Below the pieces are notes generated by a model. The model was given only the letters and a program-made list of their open reading frames with translations, was not told the DNA's origin and searched no databases. Below, one piece after another: positions 9,113-19,877 of a DNA stretch of 64,000 bases (position 1 is its first letter; the number at the start of each line of letters is the position of its first letter). This DNA is from Cercophora sp. LCS_1. Lineage: Eukaryota; Ascomycota; Sordariomycetes; Sordariales; Lasiosphaeriaceae. The DNA lies in contig JAPZLL010000053.1 in NCBI GenBank assembly GCA_036250225.1, positions 1 through 64,000 on the forward strand. The letters run 5' to 3'. A program made the translations under genes and the position numbers.

Positions 9113-10573
9113 ATGTTGAAGTTAGTTTCTTTCATTTTTCTGTGTGGTGTTGTGCAAGGCCAAACATGGCGCACGTTCTCCAGGGACGAAGACACGGCGC
9201 GCCAGCAATGCGGACACAATCCAGCAGGCCCTCTACAGTCCAACGGCATCCATGATTATTGTTCTCAAATTGTGGACGACGATACGACGGAGGTCGCGAC
9301 TCGAAGTCCATGGTCCTACCAGCCAATCTGTGTCCGGCCGATGGACTCAGAGGAGACGGGCAAGCTGTGCGCATTCACAGTTTCGAGTCTCCGCGGCGGA
9401 ACCGGATTGAGCATCATCACAACGCCGGATGTTGCCGCAAGTCTGGCGAGCACGTTACAGCAACCCGAGACCTCATGGCTGGAAAAACAACGGGGAACGC
9501 CGTTCGTGGCGGACCAACGAACGCCATACGAGGTCAAGCGAATCCCCAATAAAGGGTACGGCGTTGTTGCCACGGCCACCATCCCCAAAGACAGCACCGT
9601 GATGCTGGAGTTACCCGTCGTGTTGAAACTCTCGAATCTCAGCCCATGGAACTACACCGGGTTACTCACACTCATGCACCACGCAGCCAAACGTCTCCCT
9701 GCCAAGGACCAAAGACGACTCCTTCAAATGGCGACCCAGAACAAGGGGTACATCCTAGACGATATTTTCAGGACAAACTCATTCCGTGTGTCCCTGAACG
9801 GCGTGGCACATGCCGGCCTCTATCCAGAAATTGCGGTGTGCACAGATAGCTGTTTTTGGCTGTGTTGACGTTGCTGACGAGGATATAGAGAATCAACCAC
9901 GAGTGCAAGCCCAAGTAAGTTGACCTTTCAGCGCGGCGGCCATCCGCGTGTGCTGACATTCCTTAGCACCATTATTCGCTTTTCAGGCCAGACACTTGCT
10001 CTGGAAATAGTCGCATACCGAGACATCCAGCCAGGCGAGGAGATTACCCTGAGTTGTGCGTCTGCCCGTACACTGAACTGATAATAGCAGCTAAACTATC
10101 GTTCAGATTTTGCCCTGAATCTACGATACCACCAACGAGTCAAAGCAATCAAAGGATGGGGCTTCGAATGCAGCTGTCCCTTCTGCCAAGCAGACGAAGA
10201 GACCAGAAGAAATTCCGATCGTCGCAGGGACGACATTGAGGCCATCTTGATGGCTATGAAACGACGTGAGAATATCACCCGCGACGTGCTATCCCGAGCT
10301 GTTGTCAAGTTGGAAGAGATCGTCGAGGAGGAGGGATTGTCGGCGCAAATGGGCGACTTGCTCTATCTCGTTGCCGATGCTTGTCTGGCGGCGCGGGACT
10401 TGAAGCTAGCGAGGGAGATTGGCGAGGAAGCACTGAAAGTGCAGCGGCGCTATGCTGGTGTTGACAATGAGCGCTCATACGAAGTCGTGCAGCTTTTGGA
10501 GGTTCTGGATAAGTTGGAGCATGAGGAGGCATCTGCATCTGCATCTGCATCTACACTGGCATCAAGATCTTAG
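9113..10573 (+). CDS. SET-domain protein with secretory-type N-terminus
   Basis: Four exons: 9113-9835, 9889-9914, 9967-10055, 10107-10573 (introns of 53, 52 and 51 nt; the last has a GCTAAAC branch point), giving 434 residues. The split SET domain begins near residue 137 with YEVKRIPNKGYGVVATATIP; the catalytic-core motif RINHECKPN is residues 242-250, GEEITLSY ends at Tyr280, and the post-SET ECSCPFC cysteines follow (301, 303, 306). The fit of all three introns to SET motifs makes the model secure. The first 17 residues, MLKLVSFIFLCGVVQGQ, look like a signal peptide, so the protein may enter the secretory path, unlike histone methyltransferases. Fungi have a known group of such SMYD/SET5-like proteins of unknown substrate. 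The C-terminus carries an (SA)n tract from a GCATCT hexamer repeat. Confidence 0.85.
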
Positions 10574-10630
10574 AGTAGATCCGAGTTAGACTAACTTGCA
10601 AGTATATCCTGTACATATTCAGAGCACTGA

Positions 10631-11331
10631 TCAAATCTCCCCGTGTTGATGGAGCTTGGCGGGAAGACACCGGCCTTGGTGCTGGACAATGCAGACCTGG
10701 AGAACGCGGCGAGAAATATCGCTTTTGGGGCGTTTTGTCACCGTGGCCAGATCTGTTTTGCCACATCGAGAATCATTGTTGTCCGAAAAGTAGCGGGTCA
10801 GTTTGTCACGCTGCTGAAAGAGGAACTGGCGTCAAAGTACGCCGATGGTTTGGGATCAGCGGCGACACGGGCCTTTGCGCTAAGCGAGCAGGCGATGGTT
10901 GAGGCGGCGAGGAAGGACGGGGCCGAGTTCTCAGCTGGGAACAGCGAGTTGATTGGGCCGAACAGGACGACTTTGGCGCCGATCGTGGTGACGGGAGTCA
11001 AGCATGACACCATCCTTGCTGACGAAGAGGCCTTTGGGCTGGCTGCCTCGCTTTATATCGTTGAGGACTGGCCAACACGTCCAAGTATGGCTTTACTGCG
11101 ACGGTGTGGACCGAAAACACCGCAGTTGCCCTCGACTTGAGTGGGAGGCTGGACTATGGCATTGTCCATATCAATGCTTGTTCTCTGGCTGATCTTCCCA
11201 TTACGCCGGTTCAGGGCCACAAGGCCAGTGGATGGGGAAGCAACAATGCGGATTACGGCATCGACGAGTTTCTGGAACTCAAGACCGTAACTATTCGACC
11301 GGCGCCTCCCAGAATCCAGTTTGAGGGATAA
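10631..11331 (+). pseudogene. Aldehyde dehydrogenase remnant
   Basis: The sequence encodes the C-terminal half of an aldehyde dehydrogenase: LPVLMELGGKTPALVLDNAD (NAD/glutamate region), then GQICFATSRIIVV with the catalytic cysteine, then IVHINACS and, near the end, GHKASGWGSNNADYGIDEFL. The N-terminal half (about 230 residues, including most of the coenzyme-binding domain) is missing; an in-frame stop lies at 10628 just before homology begins. A 1-nt frameshift near 11080 separates DEEAFGLAASLYIVED from the continuation SKYGFTATVWTENT. Type resembles salicylaldehyde/vanillin dehydrogenases. It begins about 60 bp after the SET gene. It is a dead fragment, though a short transcript could still be made. 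Confidence 0.85.
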
Positions 11332-11418
11332 CACCAGGAGGAGATATAGAGATGTTTGTAATTTAGATGTAGATGTCGAGTCCTTCGACCGTACTGCCTC
11401 ATCTTTGAGTCCAAATTA

Positions 11419-14169
11419 TCACGCGATTGAAATGAGCTGACCCGCAGTTCCGAGATCAGGATTCTCCACAAACTCACCGCTCATCAAATCTTGGAGGTAG
11501 CACTCCCCGAGAAGCCGCCAAGTCTCTTCCTCGGCCTTAGTGTTCTTCCTCAGCAAGAACGGGACATTAGACCCAAACAAGATGGCTACTGTATCGCCGG
11601 GCTCCAAGTCCTTTGGCCCTAGCCCCATGTAACCTTTCTCAGTGATGAAGAACTTTCGTCCAAGGGCATACTTCTCAAGACCGGGTTCCAGTGTTGACTG
11701 GGGCACCAGACTCGGCGTCTCGGTCATCACTTGGTGGTGACGCTCCGCATACTCGTGGAATGCTTCAAGCCGCGATTTGCTCTTCTTTGTGTTTCCTTGG
11801 GCGTCTTCCTCTTGACTTTCCTCCGTCTTTTCTTCTGGAGATATCGATATCAACACTCGCGACCTCCACTTTTTCGTGGATTGCAAAGCCAACTCATCCT
11901 GGGTCTTGCGAGTTTCCCAGTATGGGTCAGGGATGACATAGAGGAAGCTGAACGGCCTGTGGTATAGATCGAAGGGTTGCTGCTGCCAGAGCGAGGCAAG
12001 CTCTTGCAGATCCGACTTGTGCTGCTGTTTCGCTTCGTCCGTCCAGTCTTGCGGGGAAAAGTCCGGATGCGATGGCGTCGGCATAGCTTCTGTGTCGGAG
12101 AAAACTTCGAGGAAAGGTCCCTTCAGGTGTGTCTGTGCCACATCCGCCGCAAGATTTACTTCGGCCAGCTCGACCAGTCCAGCGGTAGTTGCAGTTATGG
12201 CGGGCTCCGTCACAGACCAGCCAGGCGGGACTTCCGGTAGCCAGTCCGTGTATTGAAGTTTCTCGAGAAGCTTTTCTTCAACACCATCAGTTTCGAAGTT
12301 GTCGGGTCTGGCCACCTGGCTGACAAACAGTGTTTTCCAAAAAGCTTCCACCAGTTCCGCCCGATGCGGATAGCGTGCCGCTACTGACCCGTGATCAAGT
12401 GCCATCTTCTTGCAGTTCCCAACAGCAACCATGAATCGGGTGGCGCTCTTCCAGTCGGTCTCGACGTCATCAACAAAGGGTTCTTGACAGACATCTATCG
12501 TGTCGAGCAGTAGCCCCTGGGCATTCAGAATTCCACGTTTCTCATCAATTGAGATGTCGCATTCTGTGTATCCCGCAGCTTGATATGGGGTCCGTGACTT
12601 GGAGTCCTGGAGCTCCCCTAGAAGCCAGCGTTTCATGCGGCGCTCGGTGATGATTTCGCCTTCTTTCACTGCATCTCGGTCTTGAGAAACCAGGGCATCC
12701 TCGCGGAAGAGGCGCTGATCTGAAACTGCCAGGACGATCATCTTGTTCGCCACCATCGTTGCCATCATCTCTTTCGATTCGTCGTTTGGCATCATATTAT
12801 GGAACGAAAAGTTTGGTGGGATCTCGGCAAAGTCCTCCACGATGCCAAATCCTTCGGCCCCAATCTCCAGTCTCCTCAACCGCATGCGCCTCTGGTGCTC
12901 AAACACTTCGCGGTCTCGGGGGAGAGGGGTTATTGCGAATCGAACTTGAGAGTCTTTAATCGTACTGTCGCTGCGGATTTGATGGGGTTCGACTTCTTCC
13001 GGCTCGGCCCACCACGGTACGTCAAAGTACCGCCGTATTCTCTTGGCTGGGAGAGGCAGGCAACCTAGCGGAACGGACCAGTCGGGGACCCACGATGGCA
13101 GCTTGTTGGCGGAAGGCCCACACTGACGGAGAATCTCGAGTGCAGTTGCCCCATCTGCGAGCTCGCCAAGAGCAAATGCAAGATAAACGTCCCTCACCGG
13201 AGCATCGTAGCGGGCGGTGAGCATTTGCGAGGACAGCCTCGAGAATATGTTGTGGATGGCGTATAACTTGTCCCTGGGGTTGGTCGCGAGGAAATGGCGA
13301 TACCGACAAAGAAGCCCCAAGATGAACTCTCTGTCAAGCGGGCTGCTTAGCTCGGGGACTATATATCGGTACGCTGTCTCGCGCAGGCTGTCGAGCTCCA
13401 GGATGTTGGTGACGTTGGGAAATGGCTGACGGAGATCGGCATGGTACGCCTGCATCCGAGCGGCAGCAACCACGAAAGCCATCCACGGGACCGTTTTTTC
13501 GCCACAGCAAACTTGAACCTTGTTCATCTTTATTCCCATTCCTCCCATGGCAAGCTCCTGGATAATCCAGACACGCGTCCACCAGGGGCGGCTCAACAAG
13601 CTCTGCACCGCTACCTTTGACCGCTCGTCCAGCAGGGCCATCTTTCCGTAAGGTGACGTCGACCCAAGATTGTGGAGACACTCCATTGCGCATGCACTGT
13701 CGTGGCTTGCTGGCCCTAGCCAAACGGTCAACCTCTGGGCCATGGCGTAGATCAGGTTCATCAAAGGAATCTGTTGATTCTTCTCCTCGACGTCGTGCTG
13801 ATTGATACACACGGCGTCAACCCAGAGAGTGACTAGCTGGGATGTCTCTCGCCGCTGCCTCAGAAACGACTCGAGGTTTTGTGTCACTTTGAAGGGTTGC
13901 TTGTTGACGAGAATGAGAGCATCCTGAAGCATGGGGTCCCCCCATGTGTAAGACAGGGCTTCAAAAGACTTTTCTTCTTCTGGGTTGGCCATGCTGGCTG
14001 CGATGCCGAGCAGAGGTGCCTTGCGGAGCGTGCATTGAATCGGCGATGCGGTATCTGTGCTCGGGTGAAGGTCCAGGAGTCGAATCTCATGCGTCAGAGG
14101 CTCGTATTGAAACTTCTCTGGGACCGTGAGAGCACCTAGGTCTTTGGAAAGAGCGTCCATCCTTTGCAT
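11419..14169 (-). CDS. Large HET-domain protein
   Basis: Intronless gene for 916 residues from the ATG at 14169. The HET domain is clear: HEIRLLDLHP (27-36), FEALSYTWGD (69-78), LWVDAVCINQHD (115-126), then RPWWTRVWIIQELAMG and NPRDKLYAIHNIFSRL. After the domain come the WVPDWS element usual in long HET proteins and several hundred residues without a known domain, with an acidic, Lys/Glu-rich patch (about 775-800). The C-terminal KFFITEKGYMGLGPKDLEPGDTVAILFG and CYLQDLMSGEF are the conserved tail often found in this group. Proteins of this kind are linked to heterokaryon incompatibility and cell death; the partner gene and alleles are unknown here. It faces the ALDH remnant at its 3' side. 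Confidence 0.92.
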   Translation of the reverse strand: MQRMDALSKDLGALTVPEKFQYEPLTHEIRLLDLHPSTDTASPIQCTLRKAPLLGIAASMANPEEEKSFEALSYTWGDPMLQDALILVNKQPFKVTQNLESFLRQRRETSQLVTLWVDAVCINQHDVEEKNQQIPLMNLIYAMAQRLTVWLGPASHDSACAMECLHNLGSTSPYGKMALLDERSKVAVQSLLSRPWWTRVWIIQELAMGGMGIKMNKVQVCCGEKTVPWMAFVVAAARMQAYHADLRQPFPNVTNILELDSLRETAYRYIVPELSSPLDREFILGLLCRYRHFLATNPRDKLYAIHNIFSRLSSQMLTARYDAPVRDVYLAFALGELADGATALEILRQCGPSANKLPSWVPDWSVPLGCLPLPAKRIRRYFDVPWWAEPEEVEPHQIRSDSTIKDSQVRFAITPLPRDREVFEHQRRMRLRRLEIGAEGFGIVEDFAEIPPNFSFHNMMPNDESKEMMATMVANKMIVLAVSDQRLFREDALVSQDRDAVKEGEIITERRMKRWLLGELQDSKSRTPYQAAGYTECDISIDEKRGILNAQGLLLDTIDVCQEPFVDDVETDWKSATRFMVAVGNCKKMALDHGSVAARYPHRAELVEAFWKTLFVSQVARPDNFETDGVEEKLLEKLQYTDWLPEVPPGWSVTEPAITATTAGLVELAEVNLAADVAQTHLKGPFLEVFSDTEAMPTPSHPDFSPQDWTDEAKQQHKSDLQELASLWQQQPFDLYHRPFSFLYVIPDPYWETRKTQDELALQSTKKWRSRVLISISPEEKTEESQEEDAQGNTKKSKSRLEAFHEYAERHHQVMTETPSLVPQSTLEPGLEKYALGRKFFITEKGYMGLGPKDLEPGDTVAILFGSNVPFLLRKNTKAEEETWRLLGECYLQDLMSGEFVENPDLGTAGQLISIA

Positions 14170-14943
14170 TGGTGTGGGCGTGTTGCTCGAACGGGGTGCT
14201 GGTAGTGTCCGACGTCAAAGCGGACATTGATGCGAACATGGGGATTTCCAGGGAACGGAGCATTCTGGCGCGCCGACCGAGCAGTTGTTATGTTGGGCAG
14301 CGAGGTAGCCAACATGGCGGAGCATCTGCGGTGCGGAACGCCAAGCAATCCTTCAACTCCAGCGACCAACGAGCAGTGAGCGAACATGGTTTCTTGATCT
14401 TGCAGCAACATCCATCTCCGCCTACCTACCTCTCGCAACTTGGGCCACTGGCAGATTTTCTCCGCTGTGGAAGGCGCCTTGGATACATCCACGGGAAGGA
14501 ACGAATGGACGAAGCCCCGCACATTGGCAACTGGCGCTGCTGGAGAACCCGCAGGAGCAAACACGACGAAACATCTCTCCCAATCGCAATGGAACCCAAC
14601 ACACCCTTCCGCACGACATAAATCCGATCGATACATACCATGGCTGCTTACTGACAGTGGTGCGCACTCGAGTCGACCAAAGTTTTGTAGTTTGGACGTG
14701 ATTGGTGACTATCACCCGACGCTGCACGCCAGACGTGCGCCAACCCACAGCTGAACATGGCTTCGGTGGCCTGACGACGTTGCATGACGGACATGAAGAG
14801 ACATTCTTCCAATCTCACGGTTGGATAAAGCATCTCATCTTCCCAGTCCTACAATACTTAATCTCCATCCTGATGAATTACGCACATTCAACAACGCTCC
14901 AAACTCATCGGAGAACGCGGTTGCAGCTTACCTCGAGTAAAAA
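14170..14943. other. Divergent promoter region
   Basis: About 770 bp between two divergent genes (HET to the left, Cys/His-RS gene to the right). Open frames exist on both strands but none has a recognisable feature; I treat the region as promoter and 5' UTR. Confidence 0.5.
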
Positions 14944-16880
14944 ATGACCACAACCAAGTGCGACGTGGAGAGGTACTACCTGCGAGAAAAGGTAGCGGGA
15001 GGCTGGGAGAAATACACGGCAATCAGCGTTCTGGATCCTGGAGTTCGAATAGAACGATCAGCGCCAAAACCAACCACCAAACGCGATGGAACACAGGAAA
15101 AATCAGAGGAACACTACCGCATTTCACTCAACTTCAAACTTCAAGTCACCATGTCCAAGTTTGATCAGCAGTGAGTACCACCAGTTTGAGAATACTAAAA
15201 AATGTGAGGGAGATGTGACCAACAGCTGATTGGATGTAGGATAGACTACTACCAAAGGATCTTTGATTCCATTTCGTTGCGGTATGTGTTCCACCGCGGC
15301 GAGTGGCATTATGTCAAGCCCAGGGGTGATCCTCCGGCCAAGCTGAATGTAACGGACGAGACAAGTAACACAATGTCTATGAACGCCGGGGTCGAGAACC
15401 TCGGTCCAACACCTGCAGGAAGGGTGGAAGCCCACGTTGAGGTAAACGACAAGATCAGCTACCAGGGGAAAATGACGTCCTGGCGGGAAGGGCTTTCCTA
15501 CGAGCCATACGATCCAGGTCAGCCCACTCTGGGGGTTCGGGACTTTTCCAAGTTGTTGCGGTACAGTTGAAACTGACTCGATGGCATTTGTTTCTCCAGG
15601 CAAGCCAGCTTGTGCTACACAGGATACATGGGGACTCTGCACCCCGCCGAATCGACGTCGCCCGCACCATTTTCACGTCACATCTGGCCACGCCTCAGAT
15701 TGCAAATATTGCCCAAAGCATCATCCGAAAGGGTGCATCCTGGAAGACACCTTTCACGGGCATCACCGATATGACACGGCCGCGCACTGGGAATGGGAAG
15801 TCAATCTCAAGGTGAGCCACTGGGCTCCCGAAATCTATCAGTGCTTTACTCGACGAGTCACTGTCATTCGCTTTGTGCCCGTCAGCCAACTCGAGCGAGC
15901 AACCAAAGAGCAGCGGAGACGATGCCTGCATTTCGACTTTGAGGTAGCAGCGGCGGTCCGCGAACTTGGCCATGGTTGGAAAAATCTCAAGAAATATATC
16001 CCCATGATCCAAGACCCGGTCGAGGTGCGGGCTAGAGTCGACAAAGGCGTCCGCCTGCCCACGGACAGGGCTCGATTCTGCGTGTCGGTCTGTAACGAGC
16101 TGGTGAATTGGCCGAAGTGCGAAACTGCTAACCTGCAAGAAGTAGCGGATCGAGAAGTTAGTCTATTCGCGAGCCTATAGCGCCCGGTTTCTTCTGGTGC
16201 TGACTGACTTTTAGGCTAAAAAAGATCCTCGCGACAGGCGTCAGTATGCGACGGACAAGGATGGCAAAGATGCACTCGGGCAGGCAAACCAAGCAAACCA
16301 CTCGTGCTCGCAAGCGCCGATCAACATCTACATCAGTGGTATTAACGGGTTGTGCCAGTGTAGGGCTGCTATTGGACGATGCCAGCATAGCCCGGAGCCC
16401 CCAGTGGTAATGCGGACCGAGACATCGCGCATTCGTCGTGTTGCAGTCGAGGTTCGGGAAGGTCAGGATGACAGGAGCCAGTCTCGATCCAGGAATGATG
16501 AGAAAGAAAGCCCTGGACGTGAATACTCGTCCTCTCGTGAGAGATTAGCAAGTCGTGGTCGACGATCATCTTCAAGGACGAGACTTGAAGAGAAAGTTCG
16601 GCGCACCCGGCTTTATGAGTCGAGATCCCGCGAGAGAGGTAGATACAGGGAGAGTGATCATGAAGATGGATACCCGGGTCCTAGTCGCCAAAGGCTACGT
16701 GTAGCAACAGTGAATAAGGACCAACCAGCCCGTTCATTTTCCGAATCTGAAGACGGCACTCGTCACCACCGTCACCGTCACCATCACCATCACCGACGCT
16801 ATCGCTCGCATTCGCCCCATCGACAAACCCATGTCCACCGAGCACGGCGGCACGAGAGCCCACCACCCAGATCAAGGTAG
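14944..16880 (+). CDS. Unrecognised Cys/His-rich protein with RS-like tail
   Basis: Four exons: 14944-15170, 15240-15517, 15600-16156, 16215-16880 (introns of 69, 82 and 58 nt with good GTGAGT/GTTAGT donors and CTGAC branch points), 575 residues. I do not recognise the family. An N-terminal part of about 170 residues is followed by a cluster of Cys and His (about 172-230) that includes GHASDCKYCPKHHPKGC and FHGHHRYD, a good candidate zinc-binding unit; a second Cys group, LCQCRAAIGRCQH, comes after the last intron. The final 150 residues are rich in RS/SR and RE dipeptides and contain a His/Arg run (RHHRHRHHHHHRRYRSH), as in nuclear speckle or RNA-binding proteins. It could act in RNA metabolism, but that rests only on composition. 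No membrane segments. Confidence 0.7.
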
Positions 16881-16901
16881 CTACAAGGAATGCACCCCTT
16901 T

Positions 16902-18020
16902 TTACTTGACATAATCCAAGTTATCCCGCACCGTGTCTTCAAGAAGACGCCACCCAACTTGGCCACCCCACTTTTCCATCAGACCCAACGGCACAGATTC
17001 ATCAGTCGTTAGCGTCAGACCTGGCAATCCGACAAACTGGTCGTCAGAAACAAAGCGCCGGGCTGGGTACAGCTTGCGAAAAACAGCGAGAGTCTCCGGC
17101 CAGGTATGATAGCGGCCCCACGCCAAAATGCGTTTGCTGCGCGTGTCAGAGTCAAGAACGGCAGCGACATGAAGCAGGCCAACGTCCTTGACATCGACAG
17201 CGTAGACTTGCGTGTTTGTCAGCCGCTGGTCTCAATGATGATCAATCCACAAGGAGGGAGGATGAAAAGACAAGAACGTACCGGCGGGCATCATGGCAGT
17301 ATTCTGCAATTTTCCCTCAAACAACTCCGGGACCATCGAAGCGCTCGGTGCAGCACACCGGGGACTCAGACGCTGCCCCCAGACGACCTGGGGCGAGACT
17401 ACGTTGAGCACAAACGGGGGGCGTTCATCCGAGACAAAGCGCCACACCTCACGCTCAGCGGCAACCTTGCTGGCCATGTAGACTGGGATAATGCGCTCCG
17501 GGTCGTAAGGAGGCGGCGCCCACGCCATGTCGAGCGCGGCTTCGTTCCACGACGCCTGCGTGACCTCGTGGGTGTTGCCAGGGGTCAGGGCGGCGGCGGC
17601 GACCACCGAACTGGTAAAGACAAAACGGTGCACCGTGGGAGCAGCGGCCGCGGCGCAGAGAATCGATGTTGTCGACGACACGGCTGCCGGGATCACCTTG
17701 GACGGGTCGGGGTCGAATCCCATGGTCGCAACATGGGCCACTGCCGAGACGCCTTGGAAGAGAGCGGGATCAGAAAAGGCACCTGGCGCTGCCATATCCG
17801 GAACCACAACTAGCTCGAGCTGGCCGCTTGCTGCGTACGGACTGAAGACATTGTTGCCCTCGACGCCGAGCCATGAGGCACGGGAGAGGTCCCGCACCGT
17901 CCCGCGGACGCGGTAGCCTCGCTCGAGGAATTGCCTGGCGAGCTCCGAGGCGAGGTGGCCTGTTACGCCTGTGACGAGGATCAGGGAGCCTTTGGGGATG
18001 CTGGGAGTAGGATCGGCCAT
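16902..18020 (-). CDS. Extended short-chain dehydrogenase/reductase
   Basis: Two exons, 18020-17282 and 17230-16902, joined across a 51-nt intron (GTACGT donor; acceptor ending CATTGAG, chosen because it keeps the frame), about 355 residues. The start at 18020 (MADPTPSIPKGS) is used because the longer frame has only a TTG. TGVTGHLASEL (17-27) is the NAD(P)-binding glycine motif, FVFTSSVVAA carries the catalytic serine region, and YMASK gives Tyr181 and Lys185 of the YxxxK motif. The C-terminal exon has VYAVDVKDVGLLHVAAVL, typical of dihydroflavonol-4-reductase/aldehyde-reductase (Gre2-like) enzymes. It is expected to be a cytosolic NADPH-dependent ketone or aldehyde reductase; the substrate is unknown. 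It is convergent with the Cys/His-RS gene, with only 21 bp between stops. Confidence 0.88.
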
Positions 18021-18134
18021 TGTTGCTGCGGGTGGACGTTGCTGCAGGTGTGGACGTGGAAAGCTTGAAGGGTACAAGTTGCGTTTGTAACCGAGATGAA
18101 GGACTCGAGCATATTTAGCTACGGACTAGGCCGT

Positions 18135-18141
18135 CTTTATA
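18135..18141 (-). promoter_or_regulatory. TATA box of the SDR gene
   Basis: On the minus strand the sequence reads TATAAAG about 115 bp upstream of the SDR start at 18020, a usual distance for a fungal TATA box. No binding site could be assigned. Confidence 0.4.
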
Positions 18142-19095
18142 TCCCAGTAATCTCCTACGGGCGCTGGCAGGATCACGACGGCTCGGTGACATGAGTCCCT
18201 GCGAACGCAGCGCGCGCAAGGCTCCAGCCCGGAGACATATCAGGTTGTAGTAGATACGAAGTGCCCAAAATGGGTATCAGGTGTCTTGGCAAAAAGAATA
18301 TGTTTGTCATACAACTATCGGTTAACAAGTTGGCCCTTCCGCTGGTGCTTGGGGGGACGATGTCTGCACGCCGCAAGAGCAACAGTGCGGCCGAAGAACC
18401 CGTTCCGCCAGCGCCAAGACAAGCATTTCCCCAATTTGGTCGACCCCGTTTGTCACCACGGAGCGCCTCATGACCACCGACCGTCATTTTGATTGGTGAC
18501 AAAACGGTCTGAAATACTGAATTCGGTCAATGCCACAGAGAATGGCCTCGACCGGCAGGCTTATTTTGACGAGATGGAGATAATATCTCCGGTATCGATC
18601 ATGATATTTCAGGGGCTTTGTGCTCTGCACAACCCATTTTCCCTTTGGGGCACTACACCCAAATCTAACCCTAGACCCTCGCCAGGTTGTGGAATGCCGC
18701 TGCGGCCACGTTACCTGCATAGCATTAACATTATCAATGTCTTTTTTTTTCTCTTTTCAACTGAGGGGGTATTTAGAATTCTAAGCACACCAATTTTTAG
18801 ATATTGACCTTTGGGGAGCTTTTAGAGATCAAAACGCGGTCTTGAGGTGAAGGCCAAGGTTATGTATGGGCACCATGTGTTGAAAGCAAAAATGGGGTGT
18901 GCATGACTGACAACTGCTCGAAGTTTCCGTGACGGTTTGTTTCGACCCCACCTGCCAGAGCATCTGTTGCAGTTTGGGAAGAACAACCTCGGCCAGGACG
19001 CTGAAAACCTTAATTTTCATGAGTCACCTCATTCGTATTTATTGCGCGGCTCATGACAGATTTTCAAAAGTCCCACAACCAACGACACGTCTACC
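18142..19095. other. Intergenic region
   Basis: About 950 bp between the SDR promoter and the broken DUF3669 gene. It contains a T-rich stretch near 18740-18760 and no supported gene or repeat. Confidence 0.5.
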
Positions 19096-19877
19096 ATGGA
19101 CATCACGGAATTGGCGGCCACACAATCAACGACCCAGCTTCAACGCGTCGGCTTCGGCTCTTGCGGCAGCGTCTGGGCCGACACCTCTCTCTCAACCCCA
19201 GACATCGACACCCGCGCCTCAGCCCTGGCGCTCAAACGAGCCGATGGTGTCCCAGATCGGTCTCTTCCCAACGAGCTCCGAATGCACCGGCATCTCCTGG
19301 CATCACTTGACGCAGTTCCCGCATCATATTTCCCTACCGGTTTCCGCGTCGACTTTCCCCGCCATGTCGGCTTCCTGCAACCCGACTCGCCTCTCTGGAC
19401 GAACATCCTTCCTCGACTCCCAACAGGCTCGATAGCTTGCGAGGGCCTCATCAATGAGCGCATCATGCCCCTTCCTCGGCCAATCCGGAAGTTACTCGTC
19501 GAAAAGTTCTGGCCAAGCCCACGGGCATGAATGCCGACGACTTCGAGTCCATGATGGAAAAGATCGTCAACGGCCAGAGCAACGAGCACTGCCTCGCTCG
19601 GGCATATCTCGGGCGCCGGAGAACGGAGAAAACGGACCAGAGCCAGCAAGACAGGCCAAGGAGATTCAGCCCCGTTTGTCTGCGCAACTATCCGCTCCAT
19701 GCCGACCAGATGGAGATGCTGGGTGGAGCTCCCTACAGCCGAATATGCGAGTGCGATGGCTGACGCATTGGCGTTTATGCTTTGGGTGGCCAAAATTGAT
19801 GCGGGGGATGTGGAGTTTGTGCTTGCAAGGCCGAGAGCCGCGGGTGAGCAACCGGGGATTGGTATGAGCGCCTCGTA
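19096..19877 (+). pseudogene. Broken DUF3669 gene
   Basis: The ATG at 19096 opens a frame with RVGFGSCGSVW, ALALKR and INERIMPLPRPIRKLL, matching the intact DUF3669 gene at 1076-2374. The frame is lost at about 19510-19525 (a stop follows) and homology resumes in another frame with NEHCLARAYLGRRR and YPLHADQMEML; a second shift near 19730 restores EYASAMADALAFMLWVAKID and DVEFVLARPR. The equivalent of the final third (LWVLDFN and beyond) is missing: homology ends at about 19865, where a fragment of a HET gene on the other strand begins. Two frameshifts plus a 3' truncation make it a pseudogene. A sequencing error could explain one shift but not the truncation. Confidence 0.85.

Noticed and set aside
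15812..15885. Possible extra intron in the Cys/His-RS gene
   Set aside because: The GTGAGC...GTCAG segment is 74 nt, which would break the frame, whereas reading through keeps a coding-like sequence.
17226..17281. SDR intron ending at GACCAG
   Set aside because: That acceptor puts exon 2 out of frame; the acceptor five bases earlier (CATTGAG) keeps the conserved VYAVDVKDV sequence in frame.
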